Origin: CAIVVT01 sp963757265
Lineage (GTDB): Bacteria > Acidobacteriota > Terriglobia > Bryobacterales > Bryobacteraceae
Direction: 5' to 3'
DNA length: 64,000 bases
NCBI GenBank assembly: GCA_963757265.1
Contig: CAVWRA010000011.1
Location: 62,001-126,000 of the forward strand
The notes below the pieces were generated by a model. That model did no database searches. It had not been told where the DNA came from and worked only from the letters and a program-made list of their open reading frames with translations. The position numbers and the translations under genes were made by a program. The number at the start of each line of letters is the position of its first letter. Positions within the stretch are counted from its first letter, which is position 1. Shown here in pieces: positions 8,245 through 16,533 of the stretch.

Positions 8245-9529
8245 GGACCTCGACCTCCTCTCCGCGCTCCGGCTCGTGGCCTTCGAGCGCCGGCTCGGGC
8301 AGGCGGCCGGTGAATTGCGCCCAGCCCCAGAAAACGGCGGTCAGCGAACTGAGAATGCCGGCCACGACGCCGATGGTGCGCGGCGAATGGGTTTGTGAAA
8401 AGTAGCTGGCCACGGAGAGCGATAACATCATGGTGGCCCAGACCATCGACTCCATAGTAGATGTCACGCGGCCGCGGTAGGCGTCGGGCGTGTGGCGCAG
8501 GACCTGGGTCATATTGAGGACGTTGTTGACGGCGATGGAAAGGCGCGAAAGGCCGATGAAGACGAGCGCCAGGGCGTAGATGGGGCTCAGGCTGAAGAGG
8601 ATATAGCAGCCGCCGTGGATGGCGAAGCAGACCACGACGAGCCATTTGTAGCGCTCGAAGGTGAGCCGGCGGCCCCACGTGTTGGCCAGGATGCCGCCCA
8701 GAATCAGGCCCACGCCGGCGCAGCCCCAGACCTCGCCGATGCCGGCCGCGCCGCGGTTGAAGACGACCTCGCCGAAGAGGCTGAAGAGGATCTGAGCCGC
8801 GCCGCCGCCGGAGGCCCAACCGACGCCGACCAGGGCCAGCGCGAACAGCAGCGGGACGCCGCGGATATAGCGCAGACCGTCGATGTAATCCTGCAGCGGA
8901 TGACGCGGGCCATGCTCGCTGGCGGCGCGCACCGCGGTGAAGCCGCTCGCGGCCGGCGCGCGCAGCCGGCCGATGAAGAAGGCCGAGAAGAGAAACGAGA
9001 GGGCGTTGAAGATGAACGCCACGTGGAAGCCGAACCAGGAGGCGATGGCGCCGCCGAGGAAGCTGCCCACAGCGACCGAAGTCCAGGCGGTGGTCTGGGT
9101 GAGGGAGTTGGCGGTGTGCAGCTCATCGCGGGTGGTGATCAGCGGCAGGATGGAGGCGCGGCCGCTGGTGAAAAAGGGCGAGGCGAACATCAGCAGGCCG
9201 CTGAGGAATAACAGCAGACCGACATTGCGTTCCTGGATGGTCAGCAGAAACGCGAGTGCGATGAGGAAGCGGACCAGGTCGCTGGCGACCATGATGCGGC
9301 GGCGGTCGAAGCGGTCGAGGGCGACGCCGGCGATGGGCCCGGCGAGGAGGATGCCGACGGCGCGGGCGAGCATGACGCCGCCGACGGCCAGGCCGGAGTG
9401 GGTCTGCTTCATGACCAGCGCGAAGACGGCGATGTTGTTGAAGTTATCGCCGACCTCACTGACCACCTGCGCGGTCCACAGTGCGCGGTAGTTGCGATTC
9501 GAGCGTAAGAGATGGAGGAATCCACTCAA
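8237..9529 (-). CDS. MFS transporter, EntS-like exporter family
   Basis: This is a 430-residue membrane protein with about twelve hydrophobic segments. It begins FLHLLRSNRNYRALWTAQVV and has a GPIAGVALDRFDRRRIM loop between helices 2 and 3, the typical MFS signature seen in the EntS/macrolide-efflux group. The C-terminal tail is acidic and cytoplasmic. The start is a TTG at 9529, 18 bases after the EamA gene ends, preceded by AAGGG. It probably exports a small molecule; the substrate cannot be told from sequence. It lies within the minus-strand run that begins with mazG. Confidence 0.8.
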   Translation of the reverse strand: MSGFLHLLRSNRNYRALWTAQVVSEVGDNFNNIAVFALVMKQTHSGLAVGGVMLARAVGILLAGPIAGVALDRFDRRRIMVASDLVRFLIALAFLLTIQERNVGLLLFLSGLLMFASPFFTSGRASILPLITTRDELHTANSLTQTTAWTSVAVGSFLGGAIASWFGFHVAFIFNALSFLFSAFFIGRLRAPAASGFTAVRAASEHGPRHPLQDYIDGLRYIRGVPLLFALALVGVGWASGGGAAQILFSLFGEVVFNRGAAGIGEVWGCAGVGLILGGILANTWGRRLTFERYKWLVVVCFAIHGGCYILFSLSPIYALALVFIGLSRLSIAVNNVLNMTQVLRHTPDAYRGRVTSTMESMVWATMMLSLSVASYFSQTHSPRTIGVVAGILSSLTAVFWGWAQFTGRLPEPALEGHEPERGEEVEVHV

Positions 9530-9547
9530 CGGATCGGGCCCTTGTTT

Positions 9548-10477
9548 TCAGTTTCGCGAAGTCAGCCAGACGCCCGCCAGGACCATGGCGCCGCCGAGGG
9601 CGACGGCCGCGGTCACGGGCTCGGCGAGGAGCCACCAGGCGGCCAGCGATGCGATCAGCGGCTGGGCATAGCTGAACGAAGCCACGCGCGAGGCGGGGAG
9701 ATGGCCCAGCGCATAGCTGAAGATCATGTAGCACAACACCGAGGAGAGAGCGGCCATGTAGGCCAGCATCCACCAAGCGATGGCGGGGACCGAGGCGCAG
9801 TGGAAGCCGCGGCCCAGTATCCACACGGGCGTGATGAGCAGGAGGGTACTGACGGCGTAGCCCAGGGTGTTGATCGGCACGGAACCGTAACGCCGCAGCC
9901 GCTCCTTGGTGAAGACGGTGAAAACGGCGAACGAAAAGGCGCACACGAAGACCAGGAAGTCGCCCAGCAGGGAAGCGCCGCGGGCCGAGCGGCCGGGCGA
10001 GAGGTTGAGCACGGCCACGCCGGCGACGGCCAGGGCCATACCGGCGACCTTGAGGCGCGTGAGGTGCTCCTGGCCGCGCAGCCAGGCCAGGACCAGAACC
10101 TGAACGGGCGTGGTGGCGATGACGAGAGACGCGTGCGCCACCGAGGTCCGGCCGATGCCGACGACGAAGAAAACCTGGTTGCCGACCATGCCCAGGACGC
10201 CCACGCTCGAGACAATCAGGAGATCGCGCCAGGGCCATTTCTCGATTGCGGCGGCGGGGCGGCGGCGAATCCAGACGACATAGACGGCGGTCATCATTGC
10301 GCCGGCGATCATCATCCGCAGGCAGGCGAAGAAGACCGGCGGGAAGCTGCGCAGGGCGATCTTGGCCACAACGTAGTTGAGGCTCCAGATCAGCGTCATC
10401 AGGCAGACCAGGCCGTAAAGGCGGACGTGCGAGGGTCCCGCCTGACGCGCCCGGGGCATGCCTTCGAGGGAAATCAC
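9548..10477 (-). CDS. EamA/DMT-family transporter
   Basis: This protein of about 309 residues has ten predicted membrane segments arranged as two EamA repeats. The first runs from LYGLVCLMTLIWSLNYVVAK and the second from LGDFLVFVCAFSFAVFTV. Such proteins usually export amino acids or related metabolites. Two starts are possible: a GTG at 10477 overlapping the previous stop as GTGA, or the ATG at 10459. The overlap favours coupling to the racemase-like gene. The neighbourhood (N-acyl amino-acid racemase-like enzyme and a GNAT acyltransferase) makes an amino-acid derivative a plausible substrate; this is inference. Confidence 0.8.
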   Translation of the reverse strand: MISLEGMPRARQAGPSHVRLYGLVCLMTLIWSLNYVVAKIALRSFPPVFFACLRMMIAGAMMTAVYVVWIRRRPAAAIEKWPWRDLLIVSSVGVLGMVGNQVFFVVGIGRTSVAHASLVIATTPVQVLVLAWLRGQEHLTRLKVAGMALAVAGVAVLNLSPGRSARGASLLGDFLVFVCAFSFAVFTVFTKERLRRYGSVPINTLGYAVSTLLLITPVWILGRGFHCASVPAIAWWMLAYMAALSSVLCYMIFSYALGHLPASRVASFSYAQPLIASLAAWWLLAEPVTAAVALGGAMVLAGVWLTSRN

Positions 10478-11595
10478 CGGGGCCGCAGCGTCTCCAGCGC
10501 GACACGCACCGAGGCCAGAAAGTCGAGGTCGAGACTGTAGCCGAAACCAGGCTGATCGCCCACCTCGATGGTGCCGCGCGGCGTGACCTCGACCCATGGA
10601 GCGATCACGTCACGGGTCCAATAGCGGCGGCTGGCCGAGACGTCGCCGGGCAGGATGAAACCGGGCAGCGTGGCGAGCGCGATGTTGTGCGCGCGGCCGA
10701 CGCCGCTCTCGAGCATGCCGCCGCACCAGACGGGGATGCCATGGCTGAGGCAGACGTCGTGCACCCGGCGCGCCGCGGTGAAGCCGCCCACGCGCCCGAG
10801 CTTGATGTTGACGATGCGGCACGCGCCGACCCGGATGGCCTGCGCGGCGTGATGCGCGGTGCGGATGCATTCATCCAGACAGATGGGCGTGCGGAGGGCC
10901 TGCTGCAGCGTGGCGTGGTCGATGATCTCGTCGTGCGCCAGCGGCTGCTCGATCATCATCAGGTCGAACTCGTCCAGGCGCTTCAAATGCTCCAGGTCGG
11001 CCAGCGTGTAAGCCGAATTGGCGTCAGCCATCAGAAGGATGCGCGGGAACTCGCGGCGCACGGCGCGGATCACTTCGACATCCCAGCCGGGCTTGATCTT
11101 CATCTTGATGCGCTGATAGCCGGCCGCGAGTTCGGCGCCGATCTTGGCGATCAACTGCGGTACGCTGTCCTGGATGCCGATCGAGACGCCGCAGGGGATC
11201 TCGTGGCGCGCGCCGCCGCCGATCGCTTTCCACAGCGGCAGGCCGGCCATGCGCGCTTCCAGATCCCAGCAGGCGGCTTCGAAACCGCCGCGCGCCATGT
11301 TGTGGCCGCGAATTCGCTGGGAGAGCGCGCCGGCCTCGGCGGCGCCGGGGAGGGTGCGGCCCAGAGCAGCGGGCGCGATGTAGTGTTGCAACAACAACCA
11401 GGCGGCGTCAGTCCACTCCTCGTTATAAAAAGGATGTTCGCCGCAGGTGACTTCGCCCCAGCCCGAAATCCCGCTCGAAACAACTTCGACGAGAATGATC
11501 TGGCGGCTGAAAGTGCGGCCGAAGCTGGTCTCGAAGAAATGCACCAGCGGCATCTCGAGACGGTGCAAGCGGATTTCGTCTATTCGGAAGGACAT
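10474..11595 (-). CDS. menC: Enolase-superfamily enzyme: o-succinylbenzoate synthase / N-succinylamino acid racemase type
   Basis: This is a 373-residue protein with the full MenC/NSAR active site: KMK (Lys164, Lys166), Asp191 in DANSAY, Glu216 in IEQPL, Asp241-Glu242 in LDE, and Lys265 in NIKLGRVGG. Members of this subgroup either dehydrate SHCHC in menaquinone synthesis, racemise N-succinyl amino acids, or do both, and sequence alone does not separate these. No other men gene is nearby, while a GNAT acyltransferase gene overlaps its start by 16 bases. In Geobacillus a GNAT succinyltransferase and NSAR convert D- to L-amino acids together, so a racemase role is favoured here by inference. 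Confidence 0.75.
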   Translation of the reverse strand: MSFRIDEIRLHRLEMPLVHFFETSFGRTFSRQIILVEVVSSGISGWGEVTCGEHPFYNEEWTDAAWLLLQHYIAPAALGRTLPGAAEAGALSQRIRGHNMARGGFEAACWDLEARMAGLPLWKAIGGGARHEIPCGVSIGIQDSVPQLIAKIGAELAAGYQRIKMKIKPGWDVEVIRAVRREFPRILLMADANSAYTLADLEHLKRLDEFDLMMIEQPLAHDEIIDHATLQQALRTPICLDECIRTAHHAAQAIRVGACRIVNIKLGRVGGFTAARRVHDVCLSHGIPVWCGGMLESGVGRAHNIALATLPGFILPGDVSASRRYWTRDVIAPWVEVTPRGTIEVGDQPGFGYSLDLDFLASVRVALETLRPR

Positions 11596-12347
11596 TTTGC
11601 AAACAGGTAGACGGCCGCATCGGGCGTACGTTCCAGTCCCGTGACGGTGAGCCCGCGGCTGAAGTTTTCGATGAATCCAGCGCTGACGCCCTGTTGGATG
11701 GTTCGCGCGCGGGCGTGGTCAGTGCGGCGGATGTCGGCGATATCGTTCGGCACGCTGAGCCGCGCCGCGACTTCGCCGTGCGGCGCCGGCCCGCCCGCCA
11801 CGACGCCGCACACGCGTTCGCTGGCGAGGTCCCACTCGGCCACGCAGCGGTCAGTGGGCAGGCCGCCGTGCAAGGGGCTGCTGGTGGCGCCGTACTGGTT
11901 GAGCACGAAGCGGCGCACGAGGGCGCCCAGGCGCTCGATGTTGAAATAGGCGTTCTTGATCTCCAGCGGATCGAAGGTCCACTCGACCAGAGCGATGCCG
12001 CGCTGCAACGCGTCGTCGCGCTGGGCCAGCTTCAGCCGGCGCCCGACGCCGAGATTGCGGTAACGCGGTTGCACGCCCATCATGTGGCTGTGGAGATACG
12101 CGCAGTCCTTTTTCAATCCGGGAATGGCCACCAAAAAGCCGATCATCGGGCCGCCCGCGGCCGATTCGTCGAACGCGCCGATGACCTGCCCGCCCACTTT
12201 CCGCGCCACGACGAACAGCCGCAGCGGCAGAAGCTCGATGTCCTCGAAGCCCCAAATCTCCTTCTGCAGCGTGAGCGCCGCGCGGAACTCGGGGAGAGTT
12301 TCCAGCGGCCTCAACGTGATTCGGGAAGCGTCTTGGCCTGTTGCCAC
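11580..12347 (-). CDS. GNAT-superfamily acyltransferase (COG3375-like)
   Basis: This is a 255-residue protein read from a GTG at 12347 that has GGAG five bases upstream inside the end of mazG. The gene overlaps mazG by 37 bases and the next gene by 16. The GNAT core is visible as GPMIGFLVAIPG (strand 4) and HMMGVQPRYRNLGVGRRLKLAQRD, which contains the acyl-CoA-binding R-x-x-G-V/L-G motif, followed by VEWTFDPLEIKNAYFNIERLG. This longer form is the predicted acyltransferase family often found beside MenC/NSAR genes. It probably N-acylates (perhaps succinylates) an amino acid. Confidence 0.75.
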   Translation of the reverse strand: MATGQDASRITLRPLETLPEFRAALTLQKEIWGFEDIELLPLRLFVVARKVGGQVIGAFDESAAGGPMIGFLVAIPGLKKDCAYLHSHMMGVQPRYRNLGVGRRLKLAQRDDALQRGIALVEWTFDPLEIKNAYFNIERLGALVRRFVLNQYGATSSPLHGGLPTDRCVAEWDLASERVCGVVAGGPAPHGEVAARLSVPNDIADIRRTDHARARTIQQGVSAGFIENFSRGLTVTGLERTPDAAVYLFAKCPSE

Positions 12348-13141
12348 AGCGTCTCCATCTCCTCGAGCGTCGATTGTTCGAGAGTGCGGCCGCGCTCGGC
12401 GAGGGTCTGTTCGAGGTGTGCGAAGCGGCGGCGGAATTTGGCGTTGGTCCGGCGCAGCGCCTGCTCCGGATCGACCTTCAGCCAGCGCGCGACGTTGACC
12501 AGAGTGAACAGCAGGTCGCCGATCTCGCCTGCGATTTCGTCCTGCGATCCGTGCGCGCGGGCGTGTTCGAGCTCGCCGAGTTCCTCGCGCAGTTTCTCCA
12601 ACACCTGTTCGTAATCGGGCCATTCGAAGCCCGCCCGGGCGGCCTTTTTCGAAATTTCGTGGGCTTCCATCAACGCCGGCAGCGCGCGCTGGACGCCGTC
12701 CAGACGGCCCTTCGGCGTCTCGCCCTTCTCGCGCATCTCTTCGCCTTTGATCTCGTCCCAGCGCGCCAGCACCTGGTCCGGAGTCTTCGCGTCGCCCGCG
12801 GCGAAGACGTGCGGATGGCGGCGTATCAGCTTGGCATTGATGGCGTCGAGGGAATCGCCGATCGAGAAGCGGCCCTCCTCGCGCGCCATCTGCGCGTAGA
12901 AAACGGCCTGGAGCATGAAGTCGCCCAGCTCCTCGCGCAGACCGGCGTAGTCGCGCCGGTCGATGGCATCGAGCACCTCGTAGGTCTCCTCGAGGGTGTA
13001 CGGTTTGATGGTGTCGAAGGTCTGCTCGCGGTCCCAGGGGCAGCCGCCGGGCGCGCGCAGCCGCGCCATGATCTCGACCAGGCGCTCGAATCTCTCTCCA
13101 ACGCAGGCTTGAGCGGAGCGATCTGCAGTGGGCGAATCCAT
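12311..13141 (-). CDS. mazG: Nucleoside triphosphate pyrophosphohydrolase MazG
   Basis: This protein of about 276 residues has two MazG-type four-helix domains. The first carries GGCPWDREQTFDTIKPYTLE followed by EETYEVLDAI and LREELGDFMLQAVFYA, with the EExxE and ExxD metal ligands. The second carries KLREELGELEHA and EIAGEIGDLLFTLVNVAR. It hydrolyses NTPs to NMP and pyrophosphate and is a house-cleaning enzyme of the cytoplasm. Starts at 13198 and 13168 are also possible in frame. The shorter start is chosen because homologues begin close to the first helix and it leaves room for a divergent promoter before 13231. It is the first gene of the minus-strand run. Confidence 0.88.
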   Translation of the reverse strand: MDSPTADRSAQACVGERFERLVEIMARLRAPGGCPWDREQTFDTIKPYTLEETYEVLDAIDRRDYAGLREELGDFMLQAVFYAQMAREEGRFSIGDSLDAINAKLIRRHPHVFAAGDAKTPDQVLARWDEIKGEEMREKGETPKGRLDGVQRALPALMEAHEISKKAARAGFEWPDYEQVLEKLREELGELEHARAHGSQDEIAGEIGDLLFTLVNVARWLKVDPEQALRRTNAKFRRRFAHLEQTLAERGRTLEQSTLEEMETLWQQAKTLPESR

Positions 13142-13230
13142 CTCGAGGGGGAACTTTGAGCCTAACATACGATGAATCTTCGCCATCGGAATCGCCATAG
13201 CTGCGGGCGGGCGCTACACTGGCGGACAAG

Positions 13231-14712
13231 ATGACTCCGCGAGAAGTGGTTGAGTCACTGGAACAGGCCCGCCTGCAATTCGGCGCGGGCCAGGAGGCGC
13301 GGCTGCGACGGCTGCTCACGCGTGTGGCCGGTGCGCGGTTCGAGGAGTCGGCGCTCGTCGCGCGGCTGCACGAAGCGCTGCTGTTCGTGCGCGCCTACCC
13401 GGCGTCGGCGGAGATCCTCGAACGCGCGGAGGAGGCGCTGGCCGGCTTCGCGGGGCGCGTGGCCCTGGTGGATGCGTCGGAACTCGAAGAGCCGGAGATT
13501 TCCGGCATCGCCGGGACGGGATTGACGGCCGTATTCACCTGCGCCGTGGCACGGCATCTGGCCGCGCGGCACGCGCCGCATGCGTGCATCGAATGGGATG
13601 CTTGCGATCACGACACGCCATGGTTCACGCTGCTGCCGCACCTGATTCCGGCGCTGGAAGAGGACGCCGCGGTGGAGGCGAACGTGCCTTACCGGGAATG
13701 GGTGGCGGCCGCGGCCCGGGGCGCGCCGGAGCTGGTGTGGCTGATGCGAGCGCTGGAAAAGCGTTTTCCCGACGAGCGCGAGCGCGCCGACCGCTACGAG
13801 GCGCTGAACCTGCCGCTGCGCTGGGAATTGGGCGAGAGCGCGGCGTCGCGAACGCTGATGCGGCTTCCGTTTGAGTTTCCATTTGTGCACGCCACGCCGC
13901 TCATCCGGCGCGTGGAAGTGTCGCTCGCGGAGATCCCCGCAATGGCGCGTCTGCCGGAACGAAAGCTCGATCGCGAGGAGGGCGCCATGATGCTGCGGCT
14001 GGCGCTGGACACCTCGGCCGCGCGCTACCGGCAACTGCTGGGCTTCAGCTACGGAGATCCCCGCTCGGTGGTGGAAGTGGAGGCCGGGCGCGGGGTCGTA
14101 TTTTACTTTTCGGGCGTCGTGGCCGCGCGGCGGCTGCCGCTGCGGGATTACCTGGCGGCGACGATCTGGAAAAACGGCGTGCCGATCGGATACTTCGAGG
14201 GCCTGCTGACGGCCGACCGGCTGGAGGCCGGTTTCAACACCTATTACAGCTTCCGCGACGGCGAGACGGCGTGGATTTATCGGCAGTTGCTGGCCGCCTG
14301 CTACCAGCGCACCGGGGCGCGGTACATCGTTGTCGATCCGTACCAGATCGGGCACGGAAACTCCGAGGCGATCGCTTCGGGCGCGTTCTGGTTCTACCGC
14401 AAACTGGGCTTCCGCTCGATGGACGAAGCGACCCGGCAGGTGACGGCGCGCGAGGAGCGGCGCATCGCCGCGCAGCCGGGCTACCGCTCGTCGGCGCGAG
14501 TGTTGCGGCGGCTGGTGCGGCATCCGATGGTCTACGAAATGCCGGGTGCGACGGCGGGCTTCTGGGACGGCTTCAGCGTGCGGAATCTGGGGCTGCACAT
14601 CGTGCGCGGAGGCTCCGGGAAGCTTGAGCGGGCGCGCAAGCAACTGCAGCTTGGCCGGCGCGATCCGAACGCACTGCGGGCGTTCCGCGATGCCGGGCGC
14701 GGCGGCGTCTGA
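13231..14712 (+). CDS. Two-part protein with GNAT-like C-terminal half
   Basis: This is a 493-residue soluble protein. Residues 1-250 are helical and Leu/Glu-rich (RLRRLLTRVAGARFEESAL, EILERAEEAL) with no recognised motif. Residues about 280-420 look like an acyltransferase fold. RGVVFYFSGVVAARRLPLRD and PIGYFEGLLTADRLEAGFNT are strand-turn-strand units, and AWIYRQLLAACYQRTGARYI then GAFWFYRKLGFRS match the helix and the terminal YxKLGF signature of GNAT enzymes. The remainder is basic. It is divergent from mazG and ends 14 bases before the convergent ACT gene. The substrate is unknown. It could be a large acyltransferase or a binding protein derived from one. Confidence 0.6.
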   Translation: MTPREVVESLEQARLQFGAGQEARLRRLLTRVAGARFEESALVARLHEALLFVRAYPASAEILERAEEALAGFAGRVALVDASELEEPEISGIAGTGLTAVFTCAVARHLAARHAPHACIEWDACDHDTPWFTLLPHLIPALEEDAAVEANVPYREWVAAAARGAPELVWLMRALEKRFPDERERADRYEALNLPLRWELGESAASRTLMRLPFEFPFVHATPLIRRVEVSLAEIPAMARLPERKLDREEGAMMLRLALDTSAARYRQLLGFSYGDPRSVVEVEAGRGVVFYFSGVVAARRLPLRDYLAATIWKNGVPIGYFEGLLTADRLEAGFNTYYSFRDGETAWIYRQLLAACYQRTGARYIVVDPYQIGHGNSEAIASGAFWFYRKLGFRSMDEATRQVTAREERRIAAQPGYRSSARVLRRLVRHPMVYEMPGATAGFWDGFSVRNLGLHIVRGGSGKLERARKQLQLGRRDPNALRAFRDAGRGGV

Positions 14713-14726
14713 GCGGCTATGCGATT

Positions 14727-15146
14727 CTACGCCAGGCCCAACGCTCTGGCCGTTTTTCGCATGTCGGCCGGCTCGACGGCGATGAGCGCGCCGTAGCGGC
14801 CCTGGCCCGCGCCCAGGGCATGCACGGAGGTCACATTGATGCCCGCTTCGGCCAGTTTGCACATCAGTTCGGCCATCACCCCGGGACGGTCCGCGCCGGT
14901 CGCCAGGAACGCGCGGCGCTTCTGGCCCAGAGTGAGGCCGGCCTTCCTCGCCGCCGCGCCGACGCCGGGCGTCTTCTCGGCGAGGACGAAAATGATCTCG
15001 GCATTCCAGGCGGTCTTCCAATAGCCCAGGAATCCCAGCAGGTTCATGCCCGCGTCCTTGAAGGCCGCCAGGATGCGCGCGGCTTCTCCGGCCTTGTGCG
15101 GGATCGCCGCGACGTAATACTCAACGATGGAAATCTGGTCCGCCAT
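14727..15146 (-). CDS. Tandem ACT-domain protein
   Basis: This 139-residue protein is preceded by AAGGAGA at good spacing. It consists of two ACT-like halves: ISIVEYYVAAIPHKAGEAAR with ILAAFKDAGMNLLGFLGY, and FLATGADRPGVMAELMCKLA with EAGINVTSVHALGAG. ACT domains bind amino acids or other small ligands and control enzymes or transcription. This one has no attached catalytic domain, so it may be a free-standing regulator or allosteric partner. The neighbours give no clear target. It is cytoplasmic. Confidence 0.75.
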   Translation of the reverse strand: MADQISIVEYYVAAIPHKAGEAARILAAFKDAGMNLLGFLGYWKTAWNAEIIFVLAEKTPGVGAAARKAGLTLGQKRRAFLATGADRPGVMAELMCKLAEAGINVTSVHALGAGQGRYGALIAVEPADMRKTARALGLA

Positions 15147-15217
15147 TGCCGCTCTCCTTTCAATAGCCTATGCCAAACAGAGATGGGCGCAAGCGGTTGC
15201 GGCGTCGCAGGGTCCAA

Positions 15218-15258
15218 GCGTCGACACGAGTATCGACGCGGCAGGCACGAGTGCCTGC
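15218..15258. repeat. Two adjacent GA-centred palindromes
   Basis: The first palindrome (15218-15239) pairs GCGTCGACAC with GTATCGACGC around a central GA, with one mismatch. The second (15241-15258) pairs GCAGGCAC with GTGCCTGC perfectly around GA. Both share the core CACGAGT. They lie in the 300-base gap between the ACT gene and the oxidoreductase gene and resemble small dispersed palindromes common in large soil-bacterial genomes. Their role is unknown. Confidence 0.6.
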
Positions 15259-15290
15259 GCCACACGACGCAGCGCAACCGCTCCCTCACG

Positions 15291-15355
15291 GTCGCGGCTC
15301 TGAAACAACAGGACCGCTGCTTGAGAGTCGCGGCTCCGTCAGACGGTCGCGGCTC
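15291..15355. repeat. Three direct copies of a GTCGCGGCTC decamer
   Basis: The decamer occurs at 15291-15300, 15327-15336 and 15346-15355 in the same orientation. Its complement GAGCCGCGAC recurs at 46376-46385, and a variant (CCGCGGCTCTGAAAC) lies near 49738. Together with the palindromes at 15218-15258 this fills the gap 15147-15446, in which no gene is seen. It is probably a low-complexity dispersed intergenic motif. Confidence 0.5.
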
Positions 15356-15446
15356 TGCAAGCAGCTGCGGCTGCGATGCGCCGGTTCTGAGCACGCGCCT
15401 CAACGACTGGTTTTGCGCATGCTAACGAAGTCACCGCGACACGCCA

Positions 15447-16517
15447 CTAGCCCAGATACTCTTTCGCGTTGGCCGGCATTGAGAGCAGCACCTGGCGCTC
15501 GGGCAACGCCGCTTTCAGCATGTCGAGTTCATTGGCCGCCGCAGCCAGCGGCAGCGCGACCTGTCCGCCCGCGGCGGCCGAGCGGCACAAGGCCATCGTA
15601 ATTTCGAAGCCTTTGTAAGCGCTTTCAAAATTGCACGGGTGGACCTTGTTCGGGTCGTCCAGCCAGTCGGCCATCTGCTGGATGTAGGGCGGCATGTCCA
15701 GCTCGTAATTCATGCAGCCCTCGCCGGAGGAAGCGCCGCTCCTGGTCACAGCGCGCCATCCGCCGCCGGTGAGCACCTCGGCGAAGCCGTCACTGCCCTG
15801 CGCGCCGATGCGGCACTTGCGCCACCAGTAATCGACCTCGGGCACGTCCGGCGCTCCGGCGCCGCATTCCACCACGCCGCGCACGCCGTTGGCGAAGTGG
15901 ATGAAACCGCCGATGTAGTCGGGCGAGGGATGGGCGTCGGCCAGCTTGCCGCGGCCCGCGGCCTGCGCCATCACCCACTCGGCTTCGGCCTCGCCGTTGA
16001 ACCAGCGCATGTAGTCCACCAGGTGGGAGAGCATGTGCATCATCCAGCCGGTCGCTGTGCCGTAGACCGTGTGGACGCGGCCTAGCGCGCCGCTGGCGAT
16101 CACATCCTTCACCGCCCGGTAGTGCACGCCGTAGCGATGCTGATGGCTCACCACGGCCTTGACGCCGCTCGACTCCAGGAGCCGGCGGACCTCGAATCCC
16201 TCAACATTCGACAGCGCCACCGGCTTCTCCATGGCGATCAGCCGGGCGCCGCTCTCGATGCCAATGCGGATCATCGACGCGCGCACGGTGGGCATGGTGC
16301 AGAAGCAGAACACATCCGGCTGGACGGCCTGCGCGACCTGGCGCGCATCGGCCGACTTCAGCGCGACACCGAGCTTGGCGGAGGCGGCATCCAGGCGCGC
16401 CGGATCGATATCGCAGATGCCGGCGAGATCGAAGCGCGGGTTAGCCTGGAAAGTCGCGGCATGGTGCATGCCGCGCTTGCCCATGCCGACGACGACAACC
16501 TTATATTTCCTGTCCAT
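15447..16517 (-). CDS. Gfo/Idh/MocA-family oxidoreductase
   Basis: This is a 356-residue protein. The N-terminal Rossmann motif is slightly unusual, VVVVGMGKRGMHHAA at about 7-21 (GxGxxG variant). A MEKPVALS loop around residue 95 supplies the conserved Lys of the family EKP motif. The C-terminal part carries the alpha/beta domain with HQHRYGVHYRAVKDVIASG and the WMMHMLSHLVDYMRWF helix. The enzyme should be an NAD(P)-dependent dehydrogenase of a sugar or inositol derivative in the cytoplasm. GGGAG lies seven bases before the ATG. It follows the DegT aminotransferase gene by 16 bases, so the pair probably modifies the same sugar nucleotide: oxidation followed or preceded by transamination. Confidence 0.88.
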   Translation of the reverse strand: MDRKYKVVVVGMGKRGMHHAATFQANPRFDLAGICDIDPARLDAASAKLGVALKSADARQVAQAVQPDVFCFCTMPTVRASMIRIGIESGARLIAMEKPVALSNVEGFEVRRLLESSGVKAVVSHQHRYGVHYRAVKDVIASGALGRVHTVYGTATGWMMHMLSHLVDYMRWFNGEAEAEWVMAQAAGRGKLADAHPSPDYIGGFIHFANGVRGVVECGAGAPDVPEVDYWWRKCRIGAQGSDGFAEVLTGGGWRAVTRSGASSGEGCMNYELDMPPYIQQMADWLDDPNKVHPCNFESAYKGFEITMALCRSAAAGGQVALPLAAAANELDMLKAALPERQVLLSMPANAKEYLG

Positions 16518-16533
16518 CGTCTGCTCCCGGGGC

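Noticed and set aside
12348..13319. N-terminal extension of the GNAT frame through mazG
   Set aside because: The upstream residues are Arg/Pro/Gly-rich out-of-frame reading of mazG; a GTG at 12347 with GGAG gives a normal GNAT length.
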